DNA of 23,174 bases from an uncultured Christensenella sp. (GTDB taxonomy: Bacteria > Bacillota > Clostridia > Christensenellales > UBA1242), in contig CASFMG010000015.1 in the NCBI GenBank assembly GCA_949295755.1, positions 1 through 23,174 of the forward strand, given 5' to 3'. Shown piece by piece: positions 8,446-15,247 of this stretch (the stretch's first letter is position 1; the number at the start of each line of letters is the position of its first letter). Position numbers and translations under genes: made by a program. Below the pieces are notes generated by a model. The model was given only the letters and a program-made list of their open reading frames with translations. It did no database searches and was not told the origin of the DNA.

Positions 8446-8570
8446 AAAAATCCTTTTATTTTAAAATCATACACAAAAGATTATCACAATATTTATATTT
8501 CGTCAATAAATCTTATATTTATTTAATTTTTTTTTAAACTTTTTTTGTATAAAGAACATTGTTTGCTTGG

Positions 8571-8599
8571 TTGACTTTTAAATTTAGTTTACTTATAAT
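8571..8599 (+). promoter_or_regulatory. Promoter of dnaA
   Basis: TTGACT (8571-8576) and a perfect TATAAT (8594-8599) are 17 bp apart. The predicted start near 8606 is directly at the GGAG (8607-8610), giving a leader of only about 12 bases. I see no cluster of DnaA boxes around it, unlike most Firmicute dnaA promoters. Confidence 0.8.
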
Positions 8600-8617
8600 T
8601 TATTGTGGAGAATATTT

Positions 8618-9985
8618 ATGCAAGAATTAAAACAATTGTGGGAAAAAGTTCTATCTAAAATAGAAAGTATGGTTAGTATTGTTTCTTACGAATTATGGAT
8701 TGAACCTTTAATACCTATAGATTTTAGAGATAAACTTATTTTATCAGCAAACTCTCAAACAGCAAAAAAACAACTTTTAAAAAATCATTCAAAAGAACTT
8801 ACTGAATGTATTGAAAGTGTATTTGGTAACGGCACTATTTACGAAATTTTAGACCCAGCAGAAAAAGAAGAATATTTACAAAATAATCAACCAAACGAAA
8901 ATCAAGCACTTGTTGATGATAATTTTAGTGAAGAGAAATGTATGTTTAACACAAAATATACATTTGATAATTTTATAGTTGGAAAAAGTAATCAATTTTG
9001 TTACGCAGCAGCAAGAGCAGTTGCTGAAAATCCAGGACAAAAACTTAACCCACTCTTTATATATGGTGGTGTTGGACTTGGAAAAACCCATCTTCTTCAC
9101 GCCATAGGCAATTATTTAAAACAAAATAATCCAAAACTAAAAATTCAATATGTTACTTGTGAAAAATTTACAAATGATTATATTGAATCACTTGGAACAA
9201 ACAAAGAAAAAGGGACAGTTAAAGGCACTGCCGAGTTTAGAGAAAAATATAGAAATCTAGATGTTTTAATGGTTGACGATATTCAATTTATTTCAAAAAG
9301 AACAAGCACACAAGAAGAATTTTTTCACACATTTAATGATTTATATCAACAAAATAAGCAAATTATAATTTCTTCAGACCGACCTCCAAAAGAAATTGAA
9401 ACGCTTGAGGATAGACTTCGTTCTAGATTTTCTAGTGGTCTTATTCAGGATATTCAGGCACCAGATTTCGAAACTAGAGTGGCAATTTTAAGAAAAAAAG
9501 CTCAACTTGAAAGATATTTTATTGATGACGATGTAATAGAATTTATTGCAGAAAAGGTAGACACAAATATTAGAGAGATGGAAGGACTATTAAGTAAAGT
9601 ATACTTCTTTGCAACATTACTTGGAAAAAAATCAGCAAGTATTGAAGAAGCAAGAGAAGCCTTTAAAGAACAACTCGATGTTCAAAAAGAAAAATTAACT
9701 CCTCAAACTATAATTCAAACTGTTTGCGATTACTATGGTATTGAATACAATGAAATAACAGGAAAGAAAAAATCTAAAGAAATTGTAGAACCGAGAATGA
9801 TTGCAATTTATTTAATAAGTGATATGATTGATATTCCTTTAATCTCAATTGGTCGATTGTTTGGTGGCAGAGATCACACAACGATAATCCATTCTCGTGA
9901 CAAAATAAGTGAACTTTTAAAAAGAGACCACAAAACAAAAACAATTATTAACGACTTAAAAAAACAAATTGGCGAAAAATGTTAA
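8618..9985 (+). CDS. dnaA: Chromosomal replication initiator protein DnaA
   Basis: 455 residues, a normal length. Domain I is at about 1-80 (QELWEK-type start), followed by a short linker and the AAA+ domain. The Walker A motif GGVGLGKT is at 150-157 and Walker B LMVDD at 217-221. The C-terminal domain IV carries the DnaA-box-reading signature GGRDHTTIIHS at 416-426. ATP-DnaA binds 9-bp boxes at the origin, opens the AT-rich element and recruits the helicase. I chose ATG 8618 because GGAG is 7 bases upstream. The longer open frame from TTG at 8603 would begin at or before the predicted transcription start. dnaN follows after 194 bp. The best DnaA-box cluster in the window is not here but after parB. 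Confidence 0.97.
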   Translation: MQELKQLWEKVLSKIESMVSIVSYELWIEPLIPIDFRDKLILSANSQTAKKQLLKNHSKELTECIESVFGNGTIYEILDPAEKEEYLQNNQPNENQALVDDNFSEEKCMFNTKYTFDNFIVGKSNQFCYAAARAVAENPGQKLNPLFIYGGVGLGKTHLLHAIGNYLKQNNPKLKIQYVTCEKFTNDYIESLGTNKEKGTVKGTAEFREKYRNLDVLMVDDIQFISKRTSTQEEFFHTFNDLYQQNKQIIISSDRPPKEIETLEDRLRSRFSSGLIQDIQAPDFETRVAILRKKAQLERYFIDDDVIEFIAEKVDTNIREMEGLLSKVYFFATLLGKKSASIEEAREAFKEQLDVQKEKLTPQTIIQTVCDYYGIEYNEITGKKKSKEIVEPRMIAIYLISDMIDIPLISIGRLFGGRDHTTIIHSRDKISELLKRDHKTKTIINDLKKQIGEKC

Positions 9986-10006
9986 AATGTTGACAATTTA
10001 AATTTT

Positions 10007-10048
10007 TTATCAACAACTTGTCCACAATAACTATATACAACATATAAT
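10007..10048 (+). promoter_or_regulatory. Two imperfect DnaA boxes and a possible dnaN promoter
   Basis: TTATCAACA (10007-10015) and TTGTCCACA (10018-10026) each differ from TTATCCACA by one base. A perfect TATAAT is at 10043-10048, with TTGTCC 19 bp upstream overlapping the second box. This could be a DnaA-regulated dnaN promoter or a remnant of the dnaA-dnaN origin module found in Bacillus. The evidence is modest. Confidence 0.4.
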
Positions 10049-10179
10049 ATTGAATTTTGTTTATTTACCTAAATTAAACAATATATTGTGTAACAAAATA
10101 TATATAAACATTTCCACACTGACTACTAATAATACTACTATTTAAAAATATAAAAATAATATTAAAAGGAAGAAAAAAT

Positions 10180-11292
10180 ATGCAAATTATTTGTGATGGT
10201 TTAGACCTATCGGACGCAGTGCTTAAAGTGAGTAAAGCAATTGCAGTAAAAACAACAAATCCTATTTTAGAAGGAATTAAACTCACAGCAGAAGAAAATG
10301 AATTGACACTTCTTGCCACGGACCTTGAACTTTCAATAGAGAAAAAAATTCGTGCACAAGTAAAAGAAGAAGGCTCTTGTGTTGTTCCTGGAAGATTTTT
10401 CAGTGAATTTGTTAAAAAGTTAACTAATGACAAGATAGAACTCACACTAAATGATAAAAATGGATTAAATATAAAGTATATAGACAGTGAAGGCTTTATT
10501 CAATGTTTTACAAACGATGAGTATCCAAGTTTTAATACTTTAAATACAACTGACTATTTTGGAATAAAGAAAATAGATTTTAAAAATCTTATAAACAGAG
10601 CAATATTTTCTGTTGCGATTGATGATTCTAGACCAATTTTAAAAGGTTGTTTATTGGAAATTGGAAAAGATATAATAAAGGCAGTTACAAGTGATGGTTA
10701 TAGATTGAGTTTAACAAGAGCAGTTTTATCATTTTCAAATTTAGAAACTAATTGTATTGTTCCAGATAAAAGTTTGAGAGAAATTGCAAAACTTTTAGAT
10801 GATAGTGATGATATTATAAACATATATGTTCAAAAAAACTTCTTAATGGTTGACCTTGGTGATACAAAAATAATAACAAGACTACTAGAAGGTGATTTTT
10901 TAAATTACAATCAAATAATATCATCATCATCGCAAGAAACAGTTATAACTGTAAACAAATCTCAACTTGAAGATGCACTTGAAAGGGCTTCTCTTCTTTC
11001 AAAAATAGGGCAAAACAATCTTGTTAAATTTGATATAAATGAAGATACACTATATCTTACTTCAAACAGTGAAATAGGAAATATTAAAGAAAAGATAAAT
11101 ATTGTTTTAAACGGTAGAGATTTGGTTATTGCATTTAATGCAAGATATTTTTTAGAAGCATTTAGAGCAGTTGATAACGAATTTGTAAAAATAAGTTTTT
11201 CATCGCCAACAAACCCTTGTATTATAACTCCTATAGACGGCGAAAAAGAAGAATTTTTATACCTAATACTTCCTGTAAGAATGATTAACTAA
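10180..11292 (+). CDS. dnaN: DNA polymerase III sliding clamp (beta subunit)
   Basis: 370 residues, the usual length of the beta clamp. The N-terminus has the family pattern (MQIICDGLDLSDAVLKVSKA, then TTNPILEGIKL), with ATDLELSI near residues 47-54. The middle-domain signature SRPILKGCLL is present, and the end LPVRMIN is the typical clamp C-terminus. Two clamps form a ring around DNA that tethers the replicative polymerase and repair proteins. AAGGAA lies 9-10 bases before the ATG. It follows dnaA as in most bacteria, but a terminator and rpmH come next instead of recF and gyrB. Confidence 0.97.
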   Translation: MQIICDGLDLSDAVLKVSKAIAVKTTNPILEGIKLTAEENELTLLATDLELSIEKKIRAQVKEEGSCVVPGRFFSEFVKKLTNDKIELTLNDKNGLNIKYIDSEGFIQCFTNDEYPSFNTLNTTDYFGIKKIDFKNLINRAIFSVAIDDSRPILKGCLLEIGKDIIKAVTSDGYRLSLTRAVLSFSNLETNCIVPDKSLREIAKLLDDSDDIINIYVQKNFLMVDLGDTKIITRLLEGDFLNYNQIISSSSQETVITVNKSQLEDALERASLLSKIGQNNLVKFDINEDTLYLTSNSEIGNIKEKINIVLNGRDLVIAFNARYFLEAFRAVDNEFVKISFSSPTNPCIITPIDGEKEEFLYLILPVRMIN

Positions 11293-11320
11293 ATAATATT
11301 ATTTTATAAAATATATGTCT

Positions 11321-11351
11321 AAAAACATCGAGAAAATCGATGTTTTTTTTT
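11321..11351 (+). terminator. Terminator of dnaN
   Basis: ACATCGA (11325-11331), a GAAAA loop and TCGATGT (11337-11343) are followed by a run of more than eight T. The A-run on the left extends the stem. Confidence 0.9.
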
Positions 11352-11387
11352 GTAAATAAATTTTAGGAATATAGATAATTAGTTTTC

Positions 11388-11416
11388 TTGACAAAAATAA
11401 ATAACTTTTATATACT
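11388..11416 (+). promoter_or_regulatory. Strong promoter of the rpmH operon
   Basis: A perfect TTGACA (11388-11393) and TATACT (11411-11416) are 17 bp apart, the closest to consensus in the window. The transcript should start near 11422-11424. Confidence 0.85.
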
Positions 11417-11421
11417 AGGCA

Positions 11422-11490
11422 TAGTTTAGTTGCAAGACTATTCTGTTTTTGTCGTGCTGTCTGCAATAAAACTACTAATAGAATAGGAGG
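11422..11490 (+). promoter_or_regulatory. Structured 5' leader of rpmH, possible pseudoknot at the ribosome binding site
   Basis: Positions 11422-11434 pair with 11462-11474 over 13 positions (one G-U and one A-A mismatch), and 11436-11438 pair with 11459-11461. The loop sequence CTATTCT (11438-11444) is complementary to AGAATAG (11480-11486), which overlaps the first bases of the AGGAGG ribosome binding site (11485-11490). Both pairings together would form a pseudoknot. This suggests translational control, perhaps feedback by L34, but no known family is matched. Confidence 0.45.
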
Positions 11491-11499
11491 AAAATAAAA

Positions 11500-11640
11500 A
11501 TGGCTATGAAAAGAACTTATCAACCAAAAAAGAGAAGAAGACAAAAAGTTCACGGTTTTAGAGAAAGAATGAGAACAAAATCTGGAAGAAATGTACTAAA
11601 ACGCCGTAGAAATAGGGGCCGTAAAGTTTTGTCAGCATAA
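11500..11640 (+). CDS. rpmH: 50S ribosomal protein L34
   Basis: 46 residues, very basic. The sequence starts MAMKRTYQPKKRRR, continues KVHGFRERM and ends GRKVLSA, all typical of L34. A near-perfect AGGAGG (11485-11490) lies 9 bases before the ATG at 11500. The conventional L34 start MKRT would be at 11506, 15 bases from it, so I prefer the upstream ATG, giving two extra residues. L34 is a late-assembling protein of the large subunit. It leads the usual rpmH-rnpA-yidD-yidC-jag order. Confidence 0.95.
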   Translation: MAMKRTYQPKKRRRQKVHGFRERMRTKSGRNVLKRRRNRGRKVLSA

Positions 11641-11658
11641 TAAATTTAAGGTGAAAAA

Positions 11659-12006
11659 ATGCTAAAAAAAGAAAATCGTCTAAAAAAAAACAAGCATTTT
11701 AAATACATTTATAAGTATGGAGATTCAAAGGTTTTAAATAAATTAAATTTAGTTTATATTAAAACAAAATTTAAAACTTATAAGGTAGGATTTTCTGTAT
11801 CTAAAAAAATAGGAAAAAGTGTTGTGAGAAATAAAATTAAAAGGCGTCTTAGAGAATGTTTTTTAAGTTTATCTAACAATATAAATAAAAAGTATAATTA
11901 TATATTTATTGCAAGAGAAGGCATAGAAAATATGTCTTTTTTAGAAATAAAACAAAATATGATAGACATTTTAAAAAAATGTGGATTATACAATGAAAAT
12001 TTTTAA
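11659..12006 (+). CDS. rnpA: Ribonuclease P protein component
   Basis: 115 residues, basic, the normal length. The conserved RNR region, IGKSVVRNKIKRRLRE, is at 51-66, preceded by VGFSVSKK at 43-50. It binds the RNase P RNA and helps it position pre-tRNA for 5' leader removal. AAGGTG lies 5 bases before the ATG. It begins 18 bp after rpmH and overlaps the start of yidD by 14 bp. Confidence 0.95.
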   Translation: MLKKENRLKKNKHFKYIYKYGDSKVLNKLNLVYIKTKFKTYKVGFSVSKKIGKSVVRNKIKRRLRECFLSLSNNINKKYNYIFIAREGIENMSFLEIKQNMIDILKKCGLYNENF

Positions 12007-12265
12007 AATAATTTTTTTTCCTATGTTTTTGATTATGGTAACTTGTATCTATTTATATAAGTGGTGTATTTCACCTTTTTTAAAACATACTTGTAGATTC
12101 TACCCTACTTGTTCAACTTATACTATTATGGTTTTAAAAGAATTTGGTGTATTTAAAGGCACAATGCTTGCTTGTAAAAGACTAGTAAGATGTTCACCTT
12201 TGTCAAAAGGTGGATTTGACCCAATACCTCAAAACATTAAGGGAGACAGTAAATGGATTATATAA
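11993..12265 (+). CDS. yidD: Membrane protein insertion efficiency factor YidD
   Basis: 90 residues. It has an N-terminal hydrophobic segment (about 1-24) followed by the family signature YKWCISP, then CRFYPTCSTY and CSPLSKGGFDPIP. YidD is a small membrane-associated protein thought to assist YidC in inserting membrane proteins. I chose ATG 11993 because it gives the usual MKIFK-type start; an in-frame GTG at 11981 is less likely. It overlaps rnpA by 14 bp and yidC by 13 bp, so translation is probably coupled. Confidence 0.93.
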   Translation: MKIFKIIFFPMFLIMVTCIYLYKWCISPFLKHTCRFYPTCSTYTIMVLKEFGVFKGTMLACKRLVRCSPLSKGGFDPIPQNIKGDSKWII

Positions 12266-13338
12266 TATCAAATTTATTAGTTCAAATTCCAAAAGGAATG
12301 TGGGAAAGTATTATAATTGCATTTGAAGGTGCATTTGGTTCGTTTGCTCTTTCAATTATAATTCTCACAATTTGTATAAAACTTGTTATGTCGCCTATTG
12401 ATTATTTTAATCGAAGAACAAACAAAAAAATGGCAGATATGCAAAAGCGTATACAACCACAAATGGAAGCAATCAATAAAAAATATGCAAACGATGCAAA
12501 AATTCGAAATCAAAAACTTGGAGAACTCTATCAAAAAGAAAGAATAAATCCGATTGGTTCGTGTTCAATTATGTTGATTAGTATGGCTCTAACACTTACA
12601 ATATTCATTACGCTATTCAATGGAATGAATACAATGGCTTCATATAAAATTGCTGATCAATATGAAAAACTTCAAATTGCATATGTAACGGAGTATGCAC
12701 AAGAAAATAATATTTCTTTAAATCAAGAAGGAAAAACTATTTATGAAATTTGTGTTCCTATTATAAAAGACATAAATGCTATACAAGATGAAACAGAAAA
12801 AAATAACATTATAAATGCTGCAAATAAAAATGTTGAAGAAGTTTACAAAGAAACAAAACAAGGTTTTTTATGGATAGATAACATATGGCTTGCAGATAGT
12901 CCGTTAAAAAATTCAATACCATCATATGATGAATATGCAAGTGTTGCAAGATTAAGTCAAGAAGATAGAGAAAACGAAGAATACAAAAATATATACAATC
13001 AAATAATGGAACCACTAAAAACAACACAAGGCAGAGTAAATGGTTATTTTGTATTAGTTATAATTTGTGCCGGTGTATCGTTTTTAAATCAATGGTTTAT
13101 GATGCGAAAAATGAAAAAAGAAGGAACAAAACAGTCTAGTGGTTTAGTAATGTTAATAGTTATGCCAATTATTATGCTTTTGTTTGCATTTATGTATACA
13201 ACAATGTTCACACTTTATATGATTACAGGACAAATTGTCAGTTTAGCAACAATGCCAATAATAAACAAAATTGGAGATGATGTTGATAAAAGAAGAGAAA
13301 ACAAAAAAATACCTACCGATAGATTAAAAAGAATTTAA
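12253..13338 (+). CDS. yidC: Membrane protein insertase YidC/Oxa1
   Basis: 361 residues. The first core helix is at about 28-47, with IKLVMSP at 42-48, followed by the charged cytoplasmic loop (NRRTNKKMADMQKRIQPQME, about 53-72) and the membrane-core signature NPIGSCSIML. Further helices are near 110-125, 258-278 and 288-325. It inserts and folds membrane proteins, alone or with SecYEG. The groove Arg of SpoIIIJ-type proteins appears to be Lys43 here. The segment between the second and third core helices (about 130-255) is long, polar and probably extracytoplasmic. No lipoprotein signal is present, unlike B. subtilis SpoIIIJ. AAGGGAG lies 7 bases before the ATG. Confidence 0.95.
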   Translation: MDYIISNLLVQIPKGMWESIIIAFEGAFGSFALSIIILTICIKLVMSPIDYFNRRTNKKMADMQKRIQPQMEAINKKYANDAKIRNQKLGELYQKERINPIGSCSIMLISMALTLTIFITLFNGMNTMASYKIADQYEKLQIAYVTEYAQENNISLNQEGKTIYEICVPIIKDINAIQDETEKNNIINAANKNVEEVYKETKQGFLWIDNIWLADSPLKNSIPSYDEYASVARLSQEDRENEEYKNIYNQIMEPLKTTQGRVNGYFVLVIICAGVSFLNQWFMMRKMKKEGTKQSSGLVMLIVMPIIMLLFAFMYTTMFTLYMITGQIVSLATMPIINKIGDDVDKRRENKKIPTDRLKRI

Positions 13339-13351
13339 TAAGGAGGAGTTT

Positions 13352-14110
13352 ATGTTAAGTGTAGAAGCAACAGGAAAAAATATAGAACAAGCAATATCTA
13401 ATGCTTTATTTGAATTAAAAGCCGTTAGAGAAGATGTTGATATAAAAATTCTTGAAGAAGGTGGATTGTTTAAAAAAGCAAAAGTTTTAGTTTCTATTTC
13501 CCCTGACGAAGTAGAAAAATATGAAAAAAGAGAACAAATAAAAAATGAAGAAGTTTCATCGATAATTCCAACCAAAGAAGATTTAGCACAAGAAACAATA
13601 AGTGTTGAAGATGATAAAGACGAAGAAGTTGAAGTTATTTCTTCAAATAAAAAAATAAATAAACAAGAAAAAGATATCGAAAAGGCACAAAAATTTATTC
13701 AAGGTCTGTTAAATAAAACAAGTTTAACAGGAAGTGTTGAACTCAATGAAAAAGGCGATGAAATATTTGCAAATATTGTCGGATATAGTGACATAATTGG
13801 ATATCGTGGAGAAGGGTTAAATGCTCTTCAATATCTAACAAGTGTTGTTGTTAGTAAAAACAACAGACACGCAAAAAAAATAAGAGTTGACTGCGATAAT
13901 TATAGAGCAAGACGAGAAAGTTCTTTAATTGCACTTGCTCAAAGAATGGCTAAAAAGGTTGAACGCACTCACTCGAGTGTAAAACTAGAACCTATGACGG
14001 CAAATGAAAGAAGAATAATACACACTGCTCTAGCAGAAAGTAGTACAGTTGAAACACTTTCAAAAGGCGAAGAACCACACAGATTTTTAATAATAAAACC
14101 AAAAGATTAA
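13352..14110 (+). CDS. jag: RNA-binding protein Jag/KhpB
   Basis: 252 residues with the three usual parts. The Jag N-terminal domain (1 to about 50) carries EEGGLFKKAKV. A charged linker (about 55-110) follows, then a type II KH domain with GYRG at 150-153, then an R3H domain with Arg220 and His224 in ERRIIH. Jag pairs with KhpA in several Gram-positive bacteria and affects cell elongation and mRNA fate. AGGAGG precedes the ATG. It sits 13 bp after yidC, the last gene of the operon before a strong terminator, as in most Firmicutes. Confidence 0.94.
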   Translation: MLSVEATGKNIEQAISNALFELKAVREDVDIKILEEGGLFKKAKVLVSISPDEVEKYEKREQIKNEEVSSIIPTKEDLAQETISVEDDKDEEVEVISSNKKINKQEKDIEKAQKFIQGLLNKTSLTGSVELNEKGDEIFANIVGYSDIIGYRGEGLNALQYLTSVVVSKNNRHAKKIRVDCDNYRARRESSLIALAQRMAKKVERTHSSVKLEPMTANERRIIHTALAESSTVETLSKGEEPHRFLIIKPKD

Positions 14111-14115
14111 AAGAT

Positions 14116-14148
14116 AAAAAATGCAAACTGTCGGTTTGCATTTTTTAT
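14116..14148 (+). terminator. Terminator of the rpmH-jag operon
   Basis: A perfect 13-bp stem (14116-14128 with 14134-14146), loop TGTCG, ending in a T-run. The A-run on the left makes it usable on both strands. Confidence 0.92.
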
Positions 14149-14149
14149 A

Positions 14150-14177
14150 TTGACTATGATGTAGAAAATGTTATAAT
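14150..14177 (+). promoter_or_regulatory. Promoter of the HipA-like gene, start on the ATG
   Basis: TTGACT (14150-14155), a 16-bp spacer and an extended -10 TGTTATAAT (hexamer 14172-14177). Only six bases separate the -10 from the ATG at 14184, so transcription should begin at or next to the A of ATG. There is no ribosome binding site. Confidence 0.75.
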
Positions 14178-14183
14178 TTAAGT

Positions 14184-15170
14184 ATGAAAGTTAAAAATAT
14201 AATATTAAAAAATCAAGAGAAAAAATACAACCTTTGTTTTTTAGATATAGATTTAAAAAATGTAAAAACAACAAAAAGGTCAACTAAAATTTCTAATATT
14301 GGCGTTTCAACATCTAAATATGGAAATGTTTGGTTTAATTTACCTAACGGAAAAGCACTTTTTAAAACTTACAACTCTTATAGAGAAGATATAAAAAATT
14401 ATAGGATGATAAATGAACTAGTTTGTTGTATACTTGCCAAACAAGTTGGTATAAATTGTGCAAAATACCAACCTGCTCATATAAAAGAAGATAAAGGACT
14501 AATTTCTTATAATATTTTAAATAAAGATGAAAAACTTATAAATTGTGAACAAGTATTAAGAAAAGGTTTTTACAGAGAACCTACACTTTTTAATATTGCT
14601 GATGCTCTAGAATATTATGAAAATGCGGGATATAAAGTAAACAAAAAACAAATTATTTTAGATTTGTATAAAATGATTATTTTTGATGCCCTAACTATGC
14701 AAACTGATAGAAATACTTACAATATTCACTTTATAGTAGACAAACAAGCAAATTTAAAAGTTGCACCACTTATGGACAATGAATTTGCATTTTTTGGAGA
14801 GTTTTTTTATCCTGATAAAGAAACTTATGATATGACAAAAGATGATTTTTTAATACAATATGCTGTAGATGGTAAGTACTTAACTATAGAAAAGTTTGGT
14901 ATATTTAAAAAGTTCGATTATTTGGATAACCTAAAAGATATTGTTATTTATGCTAAAAAGAACAAAGCAATGAAAGATATATTTGTTAATATTATTAGTA
15001 ATATAAATATAGACAATGCTATAAACGAATTGCATAAATACGGAATAAAAGTTGATAAAAATTATTCAAATTATATGAAAAAAATAATTGATATAAATAT
15101 AGATATATTTAAAGATGTGTCAAAAAATATCACTAATTCAGACATCAAAGATTGTGAAAACATTTTATAA
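14184..15170 (+). CDS. HipA-like (HipA/CtkA family) protein kinase
   Basis: 328 residues. Kinase residues can be aligned to HipA: Lys61 in ALFKTY as the ATP-binding Lys, a catalytic-loop motif with Asp175, Arg176 and Asn180 (TDRNTYN), and the metal-binding Asp198 in PLMDNEF. The spacing Asp-5-Asn and Asp-23-Asp is the same as in E. coli HipA. The HipA N-terminal subdomain is short or missing, so it is closer to the small CtkA-type kinases. HipA phosphorylates glutamyl-tRNA synthetase and causes dormancy, but the substrate here is unknown. No HipB-like antitoxin lies beside it. The gene has its own promoter and terminator and interrupts the usual jag-mnmE junction, which suggests acquisition. 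Initiation looks leaderless. Confidence 0.78.
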   Translation: MKVKNIILKNQEKKYNLCFLDIDLKNVKTTKRSTKISNIGVSTSKYGNVWFNLPNGKALFKTYNSYREDIKNYRMINELVCCILAKQVGINCAKYQPAHIKEDKGLISYNILNKDEKLINCEQVLRKGFYREPTLFNIADALEYYENAGYKVNKKQIILDLYKMIIFDALTMQTDRNTYNIHFIVDKQANLKVAPLMDNEFAFFGEFFYPDKETYDMTKDDFLIQYAVDGKYLTIEKFGIFKKFDYLDNLKDIVIYAKKNKAMKDIFVNIISNINIDNAINELHKYGIKVDKNYSNYMKKIIDINIDIFKDVSKNITNSDIKDCENIL

Positions 15171-15191
15171 AAATTCTTTTAAAGAGTTTTT
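15169..15191 (+). terminator. Weak terminator after the HipA-like gene
   Basis: A 10-bp AT-rich stem (15169-15178 with 15182-15191, one G-U), a 3-base loop and a T-run. The stop codon overlaps its left arm. Confidence 0.55.
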
Positions 15192-15211
15192 ATTATTTTA
15201 AAAAAATAGAA

Positions 15212-15240
15212 TTGTTATTTTGTTTACATAATGATATAAT
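15212..15240 (+). promoter_or_regulatory. Promoter of mnmE, start on the ATG
   Basis: TTGTTA (15212-15217), a 17-bp spacer and an extended -10 TGATATAAT (hexamer 15235-15240). Seven bases separate the -10 from the ATG at 15248, again placing the transcription start at the A of ATG, with no ribosome binding site. Confidence 0.75.
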
Positions 15241-15247
15241 TGTAGTT

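Noticed and set aside
8446..8570. Origin upstream of dnaA
   Set aside because: AT-rich, but I found no perfect DnaA box there; the nearest, TCATACACA near 8466, has a mismatch.
8603..8617. Longer dnaA start at TTG
   Set aside because: The codon lies at or before the predicted transcription start and has no ribosome binding site; ATG 8618 has GGAG 7 bases upstream.
10074..10445. Minus-strand open frame overlapping the start of dnaN
   Set aside because: It is the reverse complement of conserved dnaN codons, with no promoter or ribosome binding site.
11299..11553. Minus-strand open frame over the rpmH promoter
   Set aside because: It covers a terminator, a strong promoter and rpmH itself; no coding signal.
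15212..15247. Longer mnmE start at TTG
   Set aside because: The added 12 codons cover the -35 and -10 elements and do not match MnmE; the conserved start is MKTIAQIS at 15248.
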